From NCBI GenBank assembly GCA_009692185.1, contig SHZT01000001.1, positions 269,247 through 333,246 on the forward strand: a DNA stretch of 64,000 nt, read 5' to 3'. The stretch is from Gemmatimonadota bacterium. Its GTDB lineage: Bacteria > Gemmatimonadota > Gemmatimonadetes > Gemmatimonadales > GWC2-71-9. Both the position numbers and the translations under genes were made by a program. The notes beneath the pieces are model-generated. The model was not told where the DNA came from. It worked only from the letters and a program-made list of their open reading frames with translations, and did not search any database. Positions 15,955 to 24,824 of the stretch are shown one piece after another (positions within the stretch are counted from its first letter, which is position 1; each line of letters starts with the position of its first letter).

Positions 15955-17466
15955 CTAGATGCCACCCTCGCCGCCCAGCGGACAGCCTGCAAGGTTCTGG
16001 TCCCGCCGGAAATCGCATTCGCCAATGTCGAAGGGCAGTGACGGCCAGATGCGGTGGGTGGGCTGGTCACGTGGAAGCGTGAGCAGCTTGCCGTACCGCG
16101 CCAGGTCTACCCAGCGATGACCAAACTCGTACACCAGCGAGTAGCGCTTCTCGTACAACAGTTCATCGAGGAGCGTCGGCGCGGCAACCGTCGGGACGTA
16201 GGGATCCCCGATCGGATTGAGCACGCCCGAGTTGACGCGGATCAGGTTGATGTCACGAATCGCGACCGAATTGTTGCCCCGGCCGATGTTGGCCTCGGCC
16301 CGGAGGAGAATCAGCTCCTCGTTCCGGATGATCGGGATCGGCGTATTTGCGTCGGAGACCGCCTGCCCGCTGCCGGTGCCGGAGATATTCCACCGAAGGT
16401 GCGAGGAGAGGCCGAGGATGCCCTTGAAAACAATCATGTCGATCGTCTTCCGGAGGAGGCGGGCATCCCGAAGGACACCGCCGCTCTGGATCTGGGCATC
16501 CGTTTCGAGCGACGGATGGGCGAACCGTTGGCGGCCCGTGGCGTCGAGCAGGCCGTTGGTTCCGTCAGCCGATGCCGGTCCATACGTGTGCTTTGGGCCG
16601 ATGTCGAGGGTGGCCAGCGCGACCACGGGCGGTGGGCCCGCCGGAGGCGTGGTTGCCGGGCTGACCCATGTCAGCGCCAGCGCCGTCAGCGCGTTGTTCC
16701 AGTGCGTCGCGGCGTTGGGGACGTCCCAAGTCGCGGCGTAGACTTCCACGCGCGCCTTGAGCGCCCGGTTGAACTGACGGAACGTCGCCGGCGTGTTGAA
16801 TGCGGCACCGGCCTGCGCCGTCTGGAACCCGCGTGTCATGGGGAACGTAAATGCCGTTCCGCCCGCCAGCAGGTGGGTCTGGGCGGTATCCAGCAGGGCG
16901 ACGATGTGATCCAGGACCGCCTTGCCATTCACCCAGGGAGCCAGCGGGCCGAACTTGTCCCGGTTGACGTCAATAAACCCGCCGAGCGAATAACGCACTC
17001 GGAGCATCGCGTGGTAGTGGTACGCCATGATCGTCTTGACGTACCCGCGGACGGCTTCCTTCTGGACGGCCGACATACCCGTGGGGCTCACCGCGAGGTC
17101 CGGCACCTTGTCCAGCGCACTGAGAATGGAATAGCTGTTGCGAATGTCAGAGTAAGGCCAGTACCCGCCGCTGGCGATCGGCCCGATGAGCGGGACGGTC
17201 ACGCTGCGTACTTCGGTCGGATCCAGGTTGTACGCATTGCGACCGTATGTCTCCAGGCCTTCGTGGTTCGCCCGGATGCCCCGGAGCAGCCCAGTGGCCA
17301 TGAGGTTCACGACGCTCGCATCAGGATTGAGATCCAGCAGGTTCGCGTCGGCGGAGGTGTAGTTCGGGACGTCGAGGTTTTGGCACCCCAGCGTCACCAG
17401 GACGGCACCCATCGCGGCGATGGAACCGATCTTGCCCGCCCAGCGGGCACGTGTCGTAAGAGCCAT
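15955..17466 (-). CDS. SusD/RagB-family outer-membrane lipoprotein (cluster 1)
   Basis: Surface-exposed substrate-capturing lipoprotein of 503 residues that would act as the lid of the adjacent SusC-like transporter. The signal ends AVLVTLGC with the lipobox Cys at about 28, followed by QNLDVPNYTSAD. The C-terminal RagB/SusD domain shows IPIIRNEELILLRAEANIG, RDINLIRVNSG, ELLYEKRYSLVYEFGHRW and LARYG. TPR-like helices fill the middle. It starts 2 nt after the susC stop with the same TTCTGACCATG junction as cluster 2. Ligand unknown; RagAB pairs in this phylum are not restricted to glycans. Confidence 0.92.
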   Translation of the reverse strand: MALTTRARWAGKIGSIAAMGAVLVTLGCQNLDVPNYTSADANLLDLNPDASVVNLMATGLLRGIRANHEGLETYGRNAYNLDPTEVRSVTVPLIGPIASGGYWPYSDIRNSYSILSALDKVPDLAVSPTGMSAVQKEAVRGYVKTIMAYHYHAMLRVRYSLGGFIDVNRDKFGPLAPWVNGKAVLDHIVALLDTAQTHLLAGGTAFTFPMTRGFQTAQAGAAFNTPATFRQFNRALKARVEVYAATWDVPNAATHWNNALTALALTWVSPATTPPAGPPPVVALATLDIGPKHTYGPASADGTNGLLDATGRQRFAHPSLETDAQIQSGGVLRDARLLRKTIDMIVFKGILGLSSHLRWNISGTGSGQAVSDANTPIPIIRNEELILLRAEANIGRGNNSVAIRDINLIRVNSGVLNPIGDPYVPTVAAPTLLDELLYEKRYSLVYEFGHRWVDLARYGKLLTLPRDQPTHRIWPSLPFDIGECDFRRDQNLAGCPLGGEGGI

Positions 17467-17468
17467 GG

Positions 17469-20450
17469 TCAGAAGCCCACGTCGACGTTGAACCAGAAGC
17501 TGCGGCTCGGCGGGTATGCGCCAAGCTCGAGGGCTCCGGGCAGAATGTTGTTAAATCCGAATGTGTTCGCCTCCGGGTCGCCGCCGCGATAGGGCGTGAA
17601 CTGGAGGAGGTTCCGGCCAGACACGCCGATCCGCACGAACCGAGCACCAGCCCAGAGCTTCTTGTACACGGCGCTCGGGACTTCGTACGTGACCTGGACT
17701 TCGCGGAGCTTGAGGTACGACGCGTCCTTGAAGAACACGGAGGTCACCTGGCGGTACCAGTCCACCCGCTGCTTGCCGATCTTCGTGCCGGTGATCGGCT
17801 CAATCACATCGTGGTCCGGCGCGTTCTGCGACAGGTCGTTGTGGCGCCACGTTCCGGCACCCAGCATCCCGCCGTTCTGCCAATCCCACAGCGTGTAGAG
17901 CTTGACCGCGTGGTAGGACAGGTCGTTGGCTACCCCGATCGTGAACTTGGGCGTCATCTCGCCGATCACGTGCGGGTTGAGCGTAATCGGGAGCGCCGCG
18001 AGGAAATTCGCCATCGAGCCGGGCATGGTGTCGTTGGCCCAGAGCGCGGTGGGCGACTCACCCTCGCGAATCCAGAAGGACCCGGTCTGGTAGCCGCCGC
18101 TCTGGAACGCGGTCGTCGAAAGCTTGGTAACCAGGCTCTTGGACTTCGCAAACGTCACCCGCGTGTTCCATCCGCTGGTCGCGGTCTGGAGCGGAATCAG
18201 ATTCAGCGTTACTTCGGCGCCGCGGGTACGAAGACTGCCGCCGTTGAACCGTTCGACCGAGAACCCCGTGGTGGGGGCCAGGGCGCGGTTCAAGAGCAGG
18301 TCGTTGATCGTCTTCTCGTACACGGTGAACTCGAGGTTGGCGCGGCTGCTGAACAGTGTCGCGTCAATCCCGGCCTCGAACTCGCGCTGCCGCTCGGGGT
18401 GCAGGTTCGGGTTCGCCAGGGTAGTGCCCTGCGCGAATGTCCCCAAGCCGTCCATCTGGCTTGAGCCCAGGTTGATGAACTTCTGTCCGTACTTGGGCTC
18501 GTTCCCCGACTGCCCGAAGGCGGCGCGGAGCTTGAGTTCGTCCACCGGCCCGGGAACGCTCACGAAGCGGAACGACGCCGACGCCTTGGGATACCAGAAC
18601 AGCTTGGTCGGGTCGGCGTTCGTGCTGCTCTGGTCTGCCCGCATGCCCACCGTGAGCATCAGCTTCTCATGCCAGGTCAGGAACTCTTCCTGCCCGAAGA
18701 AGCCGAAGTCCCTGACGCCCGTGTGGTCTTCGCTCGCCGTACGGGTCGTACCGGCCTGGACCGCCATGACGCCGGCCAGGAGGTTCTCGCCGATCGAGCG
18801 GGAGGTGCTCAGGTCGCGGGTCTCGTACTGCGCCCCGAACGACGTATTGGCCGTGAACACGGCCGACGAGGGCTTGAACGTGTGCACCAGGTTCGCGCCC
18901 AGGTTCAAGTTCAGGTTCTGGCTGAACGCAATGGCGTAGGTGCCCAGGCGTCCATCCACCGCCTCGAACTGCAAGACCGGCGGAGACTGCACCACGTTCT
19001 TCTGCGTGAAGTTGTCGAGCCCGCCGCTGCCGATGAGCTTGACCTGGTGGGCGGAGGTGTTGATCACGTTGAGCTGGGCGCGGCCGGCCACCAGGGCCCG
19101 CCACACCTGCTCGTTGTTCTTCGCGAGCGACGCCGTGTGCAGAAAGTTACTGACGCCCGGGAAGGGATTCACCGGCCAGCTGTCGTCGGCCCTCTGGTGC
19201 AGGTCAATGACGTTGGGCGTCTTGTTGACCTCCATGCCGTAGCTGGTCCCGCCGGTGTTGTCGTTTCCGGTGAAGCCGCGGTCATTGGCGTTGTGAACGA
19301 CCTGCGAGCTCGCGGAGAACGTCATGCGCGAACCGACCGTCTGGTCAATGTTGATGCGCAGCGACTGCTTGTCGCTGAAGGTGTTGGTGATGATGCCGCC
19401 CTCATGCTTCGCGAGCACCGAGGCGAAATAACGGGTCGTCTCGGTTCCGCCGTTGACGCCAACCGACGTCTCGTACGACAGCGGATGATTGTTATACAGC
19501 GCGGACTCGTGATCGAAGCCCTGGTAGCCTGCGCCCTTCCAGAACGAGGCGCCGGCGACATACGCCGTGACCAGGCTGAGCGAATCCTGGAACTGCCGGT
19601 AACCGATCCGGTTGGACAAGGACGGTGTCCCGAAGCGCTGGGTGACGTTGAACTGCGGCGTACCAACCCGGCCCCGCTTCGTCGTGATGATAATGACACC
19701 GTTCGAGGCCTTGGAACCGTAAATGGCCGACGCCGACGCGCCCTTGAGCACTTCGACGTTCTCGATGTCGTTGGGGTTCAAGTCCGCGATACGGTTGACC
19801 GGCGTCTCCTGCGCGCCGGCGCTGATCGAGCCGGACGCGCGGGTTACCGCCGTCGTTCCGGGCGGGATCGCGGCATCACTCATGATGACACCGTCCACCA
19901 CGTACATCGGCTGGTTCTCGCCGATGATGGACGTGACACCACGCAAGCGAACCCGCATGCCGCCGCCGGGAGCGCCGTTATTCGCCAGGATCTGGGCGCC
20001 GGCGATCTTGCCCTGGAGCGCCTGGTCGATGCTGGCGGTTGAGACCTTGGTGGCCTGCTCGGCCGTGACCGTCGAGACGGCGTTCGCCAAGTTGCGACGC
20101 TCGATACCCGTCGCCTGGCCCGTCACCACGATGGCCTCGAGCTGGAAGAAGTCCCGGTCGAGCCCTACCGCGACAGAGTTCTGCCCGGCAGCAACCGGAA
20201 TCTCCTTGCGCTTGAACCCGATACTCCGGACCGTGAGAATGACATCCCGGTTCGGGGCGGCAAGGGTGAACGTGCCGTCGTCCTTGATCGTCGTGCCGAT
20301 CGTGGTACCCGCGACGGCCACCTGACCCGAGACGATGACGTCCTTGGTCAGGGAGTCGATCACGCGTCCCGTGATGATGCGGGTCTGGGCCCCGGCCTGC
20401 GATGCAAGCGCCAGGGTCAAAGCCGCGAACAGACCAATCTTGAATCTCAT
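17469..20450 (-). CDS. SusC/RagA-family TonB-dependent outer-membrane transporter (cluster 1)
   Basis: TonB-dependent receptor of 993 residues taking up a ligand across the outer membrane with its SusD partner. Signal peptide ends ASQAGAQ; CarboxypepD-regulatory domain about 22-100; plug about 105-250 with PGGGMRVRLRGVTSI, PMYVVDGVIM, NDIENVEVLKGASASAIYG and SNGVIIITTKRG; then a C-terminal 22-strand-type barrel. It ends in an aromatic residue (VDVGF), as expected for outer-membrane barrels. I chose the ATG at 20450 because GGAGGAACC precedes it and the signal peptide starts there. A TTGACA/GATATT promoter lies about 120 bases upstream. Confidence 0.93.
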   Translation of the reverse strand: MRFKIGLFAALTLALASQAGAQTRIITGRVIDSLTKDVIVSGQVAVAGTTIGTTIKDDGTFTLAAPNRDVILTVRSIGFKRKEIPVAAGQNSVAVGLDRDFFQLEAIVVTGQATGIERRNLANAVSTVTAEQATKVSTASIDQALQGKIAGAQILANNGAPGGGMRVRLRGVTSIIGENQPMYVVDGVIMSDAAIPPGTTAVTRASGSISAGAQETPVNRIADLNPNDIENVEVLKGASASAIYGSKASNGVIIITTKRGRVGTPQFNVTQRFGTPSLSNRIGYRQFQDSLSLVTAYVAGASFWKGAGYQGFDHESALYNNHPLSYETSVGVNGGTETTRYFASVLAKHEGGIITNTFSDKQSLRINIDQTVGSRMTFSASSQVVHNANDRGFTGNDNTGGTSYGMEVNKTPNVIDLHQRADDSWPVNPFPGVSNFLHTASLAKNNEQVWRALVAGRAQLNVINTSAHQVKLIGSGGLDNFTQKNVVQSPPVLQFEAVDGRLGTYAIAFSQNLNLNLGANLVHTFKPSSAVFTANTSFGAQYETRDLSTSRSIGENLLAGVMAVQAGTTRTASEDHTGVRDFGFFGQEEFLTWHEKLMLTVGMRADQSSTNADPTKLFWYPKASASFRFVSVPGPVDELKLRAAFGQSGNEPKYGQKFINLGSSQMDGLGTFAQGTTLANPNLHPERQREFEAGIDATLFSSRANLEFTVYEKTINDLLLNRALAPTTGFSVERFNGGSLRTRGAEVTLNLIPLQTATSGWNTRVTFAKSKSLVTKLSTTAFQSGGYQTGSFWIREGESPTALWANDTMPGSMANFLAALPITLNPHVIGEMTPKFTIGVANDLSYHAVKLYTLWDWQNGGMLGAGTWRHNDLSQNAPDHDVIEPITGTKIGKQRVDWYRQVTSVFFKDASYLKLREVQVTYEVPSAVYKKLWAGARFVRIGVSGRNLLQFTPYRGGDPEANTFGFNNILPGALELGAYPPSRSFWFNVDVGF

Positions 20451-20550
20451 TGGTGGTTCCTCCGGCTGGGTTCGAAAGACACTCGGACTTGTAAGAAACA
20501 CGGCGGCTTCGCTCTGAAGCCCCCTTTTCGACTTCTTCTTCTTCTATGTA

Positions 20551-20562
20551 AGGAGATCTCCT
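20551..20562. promoter_or_regulatory. 12-bp perfect palindrome in the susC1 leader
   Basis: AGGAGATCTCCT is a perfect palindrome located 5-16 bases downstream of the predicted susC1 -10 box, that is, around the transcription start. It could be an operator for a dimeric repressor. No counterpart is seen upstream of susC2, so this is a weak call. Confidence 0.3.
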
Positions 20563-20566
20563 AGCC

Positions 20567-20603
20567 AATATCAGGGTGTTCCAAACCAGTGTCAATAAGG
20601 CAC
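20567..20603 (-). promoter_or_regulatory. Predicted susC1 promoter with shared 15-bp element
   Basis: On the minus strand GTGCCTTATTGACAC (20603-20589) contains a perfect -35 hexamer TTGACA (20595-20590); 17 bases later GATATT (20572-20567) fits a -10. The 15-mer differs by one base from that upstream of susC2. Its ends form an imperfect dyad (GTGCC/GACAC), which could be an operator overlapping the -35. Confidence 0.55.
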
Positions 20604-20621
20604 ACCGGCTACTTTCGACGG

Positions 20622-21698
20622 GTGCGCCTTGTCCTCGTTACCGCCACACCGAATAGCGTCGCCCAAGGCAGCGGGACACACGTCGCCGCGTGCAACCTCC
20701 AGGCCGGCCTCGAGGCCCTGGGCCACGAGGTGCAGGTGCTCGCTCCCCGCGGCCTGCTCGCCGCGCGGACCGACCCCTTCTCGCGAATTCTATCCAATAT
20801 CTTGTTCTCCCGAGCCGACGTGGGCCGGTGCGATCTCCTGGTGGGCCTGGACCTGGATGGCTGGCTCCTCGCCGGTCGGGTGGCCGCCCCCTACGTCGCC
20901 TGGCTCCACGGCGTCATCGCCGACGAAGCCCGCTTCGAGCGGGGGCTGCCGCGCCTGTCCCTCGGCGTACAAGGCATGGCCGAAAGAGCGGCTGCGCGTC
21001 GCGCGGCGATGGTCCTCGCGCTGAGCGAATACTCGGCCGGCCGGGTCGCCGCCCTGTATCGCGTGCCCGCGTCGAGGATCCGGGTGGTACACCCCGGCTT
21101 CGACGTAACCCGCTGGCAGAAGGCGCTCGCCTCTGTCGCCTCCGTCGCCCCTGTCGACCGACTCTGCGTCCTGTCCGTCGGCCACATGTATCCGCGCAAG
21201 AATCACGCAGCGCTCCTCCGCGCCGCCGCGGTCCTCAAGCCGGCGTTTCCGGACCTGGCCGTGCGCATCGTGGGAGACGGTCCGGAACGAGCGCACCTGG
21301 TCGCCCAGTCGGCCCGCCTGAAGTTGGGCGGCACGGTCACATTCCTGGGCCACCTGCCCTTCACGGCGCTGGCCGAGGAGTATGCTCGGAGTCACATCTT
21401 CTGCCTGCCGAGCCTGCAGGAGGGGTTTGGAATGGTGTTCGCCGAAGCGATGACCGCCGGGAAGCCGATCGTCGCCTGCCGGGCAGGCGCGACTCCCGAG
21501 GTCGTGGTGCACGAACACAACGGCTACCTGGTGCCTGCCGGCGACGACCTGGCCCTGGCCGACGCGCTGGCGACCCTGCTGCGGGATCCCGCGCTTCGGC
21601 TCCGGATGGGCGATTCCAGTAGACAGGAGGCCGTCCGGCGCTTCGGACTCGAGCCCGCCGCCAAGCGGTTTCTGGAAGCCGTCGCACCACTTCTTTAA
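20622..21698 (+). CDS. GT4-type (glycosyl transferase group 1) glycosyltransferase
   Basis: Predicted cytoplasmic GT-B retaining glycosyltransferase of 358 residues transferring a nucleotide-activated sugar. The N-terminal half starts VRLVLVTATPNSVAQGSGTH, a typical acceptor-domain opening. The C-terminal half has VGHMYPRKNH, IVGDGPER, VTFLGHLP, the E-x7-E signature in EGFGMVFAEAMTAGKP, and GYLVPAGDD. The frame extends to a GTG at 20589, but that start lies inside the conserved susC1 promoter element; the GTG at 20622 begins exactly at the family N-terminus. It stands alone, divergent from RagAB cluster 1. Confidence 0.87.
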   Translation: MRLVLVTATPNSVAQGSGTHVAACNLQAGLEALGHEVQVLAPRGLLAARTDPFSRILSNILFSRADVGRCDLLVGLDLDGWLLAGRVAAPYVAWLHGVIADEARFERGLPRLSLGVQGMAERAAARRAAMVLALSEYSAGRVAALYRVPASRIRVVHPGFDVTRWQKALASVASVAPVDRLCVLSVGHMYPRKNHAALLRAAAVLKPAFPDLAVRIVGDGPERAHLVAQSARLKLGGTVTFLGHLPFTALAEEYARSHIFCLPSLQEGFGMVFAEAMTAGKPIVACRAGATPEVVVHEHNGYLVPAGDDLALADALATLLRDPALRLRMGDSSRQEAVRRFGLEPAAKRFLEAVAPLL

Positions 21699-21793
21699 GA
21701 ACTGCCGCTTGCGAACTCGGCTCAACGGCTCAATTATCTACCTTGCCCTGACATCAGTTTTCGTCACTCCACCACGTGGCCGGGGAGTTGCTC

Positions 21794-22408
21794 ATGGTTT
21801 TTCCGAAGTTGTCGACAGCGCTTGTCCTGACGTCCGTGGTCCTCGCTGCCCCGCTGGCCGCGCAGGACCACCGCGTTCAGATCGCCGGTTACGCGGGCGC
21901 CATGGCGCCCCTCTCGGAACTGGGGCAGGTGGCCTACCCCATCACGGGCGGCACGGCGGTTCGCAGATTTTCGGGCGGCGTGAGTTTCGGCGCGAACGCC
22001 ACCTTCTGGCTCGATGACAACCTCGGCCTTCGGGCCGATGGGAGCTTCGCGGGCTACAAGGTCACCGAGCCCCGCGTGGGTTGCCTGCCGGAATGCACGA
22101 CGGCCTGGACCAAGCTCTTCTTCGGCGGAGACATCATGCTCCGTCGCCCGACCGAAATGGGACTGGCCCCGTACGCCTACTTCGGCGCCGGCGTCGCCAA
22201 GATGTCGGAGTCCGGTTCGGTACGTAAAGCCAGCCGCCCGCACGCGCGGGTCGGTGCCGGTCTCAACTACACGCCGGCCAAGGGTGCCCTCGGGTTTTTC
22301 GGCGAGCTCGGCCTGATCGTCTACGATTTCGACCAGACCAAGTTCACGTTCTACGACCGGGTCCAGACGGACCTGGCTCTCCGGGCCGGCGTCAGCTTCG
22401 CGTTCTAG
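21794..22408 (+). CDS. Small outer-membrane beta-barrel protein (OmpA/Opa-like fold)
   Basis: A 204-residue exported protein with signal VVLAAPLAAQ followed by alternating hydrophobic strands typical of an eight-stranded porin-like barrel: RVQIAGYAGAMAPLSEL, GGVSFGANATFWLDDNLGLR, APYAYFGAGVAKM, ARVGAGLNYTPA and LALRAGVSFAF, with a C-terminal Phe for BAM recognition. One Cys pair (GCLPECT) sits in a loop. GGGGAG precedes the ATG at 21794. It is monocistronic and followed by a strong terminator. Function unknown. Confidence 0.8.
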   Translation: MVFPKLSTALVLTSVVLAAPLAAQDHRVQIAGYAGAMAPLSELGQVAYPITGGTAVRRFSGGVSFGANATFWLDDNLGLRADGSFAGYKVTEPRVGCLPECTTAWTKLFFGGDIMLRRPTEMGLAPYAYFGAGVAKMSESGSVRKASRPHARVGAGLNYTPAKGALGFFGELGLIVYDFDQTKFTFYDRVQTDLALRAGVSFAF

Positions 22409-22426
22409 ACCGGTCGTTCCTGTTTC

Positions 22427-22480
22427 ACGACCCGCGCGCGGGGCGGTCCACTGTGGACTCCCGCGCGCGGTCGTTTTATT
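22427..22480 (+). terminator. Rho-independent terminator
   Basis: Arms beginning ACGACCCGCGCGCGGG and CCCGCGCGCGGTCGT pair with one bulged C. An inner GTCCA/TGGAC hairpin fills the loop, and TTTTATTA follows. It ends the small barrel gene; TATTAC in the tail also lies 7 nt before the nitrilase ATG. Confidence 0.85.
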
Positions 22481-22489
22481 ACCCCCCTC

Positions 22490-23311
22490 ATGAAGATTGC
22501 CCTCGCCCAGCAGCGGGCTGATGCCGACCGCGCCGCAAACCTGACCCGCGCCCTCGATGCCATGGGCCGCGCGGCCCGGGCCGGCGCCCAACTCATCGTG
22601 TTTCCCGAACTGGCTGTCGAGCGTTTCTTCCCTCAACGGGCGAAGAACGACAAGGCGAATTCCCTCGCGGAAACCATTCCCGGCCCCATGGCGGACCGCG
22701 TGGCCGCACGGGCGAAGGAACTCTCGCTGGTCACGGTGTTCAACATGTACGAATCCGGCGGGGCCGGGCGATTCTTCGACAGCTCCCCCGTCTTCGACGC
22801 CGACGGCACGCTGCTCGGCATTACCCGAATGGTTCACATCACCGACTACGACGGCTTTCACGAGCGGGAGTACTACCACCCGGGGGATCGCGGCGCGCCG
22901 GTCTATCACACGGCGTTTGGCCGGGTCGGCGTCACGATCTGCTATGACCGGCACTACCCGGAGTACATGCGCGCACTGGGCGTCGCCGGTGCCCAGCTGG
23001 TGGTGATTCCCCAGGCCGGCACAGTCGGCGAGTGGCCAGACGGCATGTACGAGGCGGAGGTACGGACCGCGGCAATGCAAAACGGGTATTTTACGGCGCT
23101 GTGCAACCGCGTCGGCACAGAAGAGAAGCTGGTGTTCTCGGGAGAATCCTTCGTGACGGATCCCGAGGGCCGAGTGCTGGCTCGCGGGAAGGCCGGCGAG
23201 GAAGATCTCGTTATCGTGGATCTCGACCTCACCGCATGCGACCGTTCACCAGCGCGGCGGTTGTTCTGGAAAGACCGAAGGCCGGAGCTCTACGGAGGAT
23301 GGCTGAAATGA
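22490..23311 (+). CDS. Nitrilase-superfamily amidase (N-carbamoylputrescine amidase-like), catalytic Lys replaced
   Basis: Carbon-nitrogen hydrolase of 273 residues, cytoplasmic, resembling N-carbamoylputrescine amidase and beta-ureidopropionase. Visible are the Glu of the triad (IVFPELAVERFF, E40) and the nucleophile (GVTICYDRHYPEY, C151). The segment that normally carries the catalytic Lys (RKxHI) reads RMVHI, placing Met at 114. The family loop DGFHEREYYHPGD is otherwise conserved. So it may be a subclass with altered chemistry, or inactive. It has no evident Shine-Dalgarno; TATTAC lies 7 nt before the ATG. It overlaps the next gene as ATGA. Confidence 0.82.
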   Translation: MKIALAQQRADADRAANLTRALDAMGRAARAGAQLIVFPELAVERFFPQRAKNDKANSLAETIPGPMADRVAARAKELSLVTVFNMYESGGAGRFFDSSPVFDADGTLLGITRMVHITDYDGFHEREYYHPGDRGAPVYHTAFGRVGVTICYDRHYPEYMRALGVAGAQLVVIPQAGTVGEWPDGMYEAEVRTAAMQNGYFTALCNRVGTEEKLVFSGESFVTDPEGRVLARGKAGEEDLVIVDLDLTACDRSPARRLFWKDRRPELYGGWLK

Positions 23312-24690
23312 GGAGCACGATGACGGGGCTGTTGATGGCGGCCGGGTTCACCCTGGTCGCCGCACCCGCGCTCGCCCAGAAATTCGAGCCCGGCGAGCAG
23401 TCGAGCCTCAACATGCAGGTGCTCTCCCACATGCCCCTGGGCCGGGTGTTCACCGTGGCTGACGTAGAGATCGAACAGGAGCTGTCCCGCCCGTACGCGT
23501 ATGTGTCCCGCTTGCACGGCACGACGAAAGACGCCGGGACGACGATCATTTCAGTGAAGGACCCGGGCCGCGCCGTGAAGCTCTACGAGTGGCGCATTCC
23601 CGATGCCGCCCAGCACCATGGCAAGGGCGGCGTGAGCAACAAGTACTTCAAGGTGGGCGGCCGCTACTACGACGTGCAGTCGCTCCAGTTCGACCCAGGC
23701 ACCCCGGACGCCGACGCCGGCGCGCATGTGCTCGACGTAACCGGACTGCCGGACACCTCGAAGGTCGTGGACCTGGGCTACGTTCGCGCGGCGGACACCC
23801 CGGGCGGCTTTCAGAGTGTCTTCCTCTACAAGCACGCCGACAAGCGGGTCCTGATGTTCGCCACCACGACCGGCCCATGGGTCAACGTCTACGACATGGC
23901 GCGGTTCGTGGCGGGGGACCGGGACCTCGCGCTGGTCGGGCGGGTGCCGATCCCCGAGACGGCGGTCCAGCCGCGGACCTACGACGACATGTACGTCGCG
24001 TACGATCCGGGCAACAAGCGCGACGTGTTCTACGGCGCCGGCGCCGGCGGCTACTACGTGTACGACGTGGCCCAGCCCGAGTCCGCCCGCCTGATGACGT
24101 CGATCACCGGTGGCGCCGGAGTCACGCGCGGCGGGAGCATTTCTCCGGACCCGACCGGCCGCTACGCGATCACCCAGACCGAGTACCAGTACTCGCCGCT
24201 CCGCCTGTTCGATCTCAAGCCGGGACTCGATTCGAACAAGGTGATCACCCGCCCGACCGGCGCGTGGACCGCCGACTGGAAGGGACTCTCCCACCGCGCC
24301 GAAGTACGCTGGCCCTACGCGTTCGTGGCGTCGTACCAGGACGGGCTCCAGATCATCAACCTCATGGATCCGTCGAATCCGTACACCGTCGGCCTGTCGT
24401 ACACCTACGACGGCCCTCTCCAGGCGGGCTGGGGTGGCGCGGCCGACCCCGAGAAGCACTTCTGGGACCGGGGCGTGAAGGGCGGCGCGGACAACGGCGC
24501 CTTCGGCGTGGATGTGCGGAACGCGGACGGGCTGATCGTCGTGAGCGACATGACCACCGGGTTCTGGACGCTCAAGATGGACGGGTTCCAGGGCTGGAAC
24601 GGAAACGGGTGGGGCTTGCCGAACATCTCCAGTGTGCAAGATTGGGATAACGGACCGGAAGGCGCGGTACCGCCGAGGAGGGTGAGTTGA
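23308..24690 (+). CDS. Secreted LVIVD-repeat beta-propeller, paralog 1 (His-depleted)
   Basis: A 460-residue exported protein of the LVIVD-repeat family: signal ending PALAQ, then GEQSSLNMQVLSHMPLG and EIEQELSRPYAYVSRLHG, followed by repeats predicted to form a propeller. It shares the C-terminal block of the paralogs (NADGLIVVSDMTTGFWTLKMDGF, SSVQDWDNGPEG). The histidines seen in paralogs 2-5 are replaced here: GGFQ for GGFH, TYDD for GYHD, RGGSISPD for NGHTFTPD; only the His before the EVRWP block remains. I chose the ATG at 23308 because GGAGG lies 9 nt upstream and it overlaps the nitrilase stop; ATGs at 23299 and 23320 are alternatives. Function unknown. Confidence 0.8.
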   Translation: MRSTMTGLLMAAGFTLVAAPALAQKFEPGEQSSLNMQVLSHMPLGRVFTVADVEIEQELSRPYAYVSRLHGTTKDAGTTIISVKDPGRAVKLYEWRIPDAAQHHGKGGVSNKYFKVGGRYYDVQSLQFDPGTPDADAGAHVLDVTGLPDTSKVVDLGYVRAADTPGGFQSVFLYKHADKRVLMFATTTGPWVNVYDMARFVAGDRDLALVGRVPIPETAVQPRTYDDMYVAYDPGNKRDVFYGAGAGGYYVYDVAQPESARLMTSITGGAGVTRGGSISPDPTGRYAITQTEYQYSPLRLFDLKPGLDSNKVITRPTGAWTADWKGLSHRAEVRWPYAFVASYQDGLQIINLMDPSNPYTVGLSYTYDGPLQAGWGGAADPEKHFWDRGVKGGADNGAFGVDVRNADGLIVVSDMTTGFWTLKMDGFQGWNGNGWGLPNISSVQDWDNGPEGAVPPRRVS

Positions 24691-24733
24691 GGATGAGGCG
24701 ATGGTGGATGGAGCGAGGGTAAGGACTCTGGCG

Positions 24734-24815
24734 CATCGCCCACGATCGCCCTACTTTCACCATCGCCCCTATCACCATCGCCTTTGTTCACCGTCGCTTT
24801 TGTCACCATCGTACG
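24734..24815. repeat. Short imperfect direct repeats (CACCATCGCC type)
   Basis: Five to six degenerate units around CACCATCGC, about 15-17 bases apart, fill the gap between propeller genes 1 and 2 (TTTCACCATCGCC, TATCACCATCGCC, GTTCACCGTCGC, TGTCACCATCG). They end just before the GGGAGG ribosome site of the next gene. Confidence 0.6.
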
Positions 24816-24824
24816 GGAGGCTCG

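Noticed and set aside
22431-22480. Riboswitch upstream of the nitrilase gene
   Set aside because: The structure is a simple GC-rich terminator stem with a T-rich tail; no aptamer-like conserved loops are seen.
24734-24815. CRISPR-like array
   Set aside because: Units are only about 10-17 bases, degenerate and adjacent, with no spacers of uniform length and no cas genes nearby.
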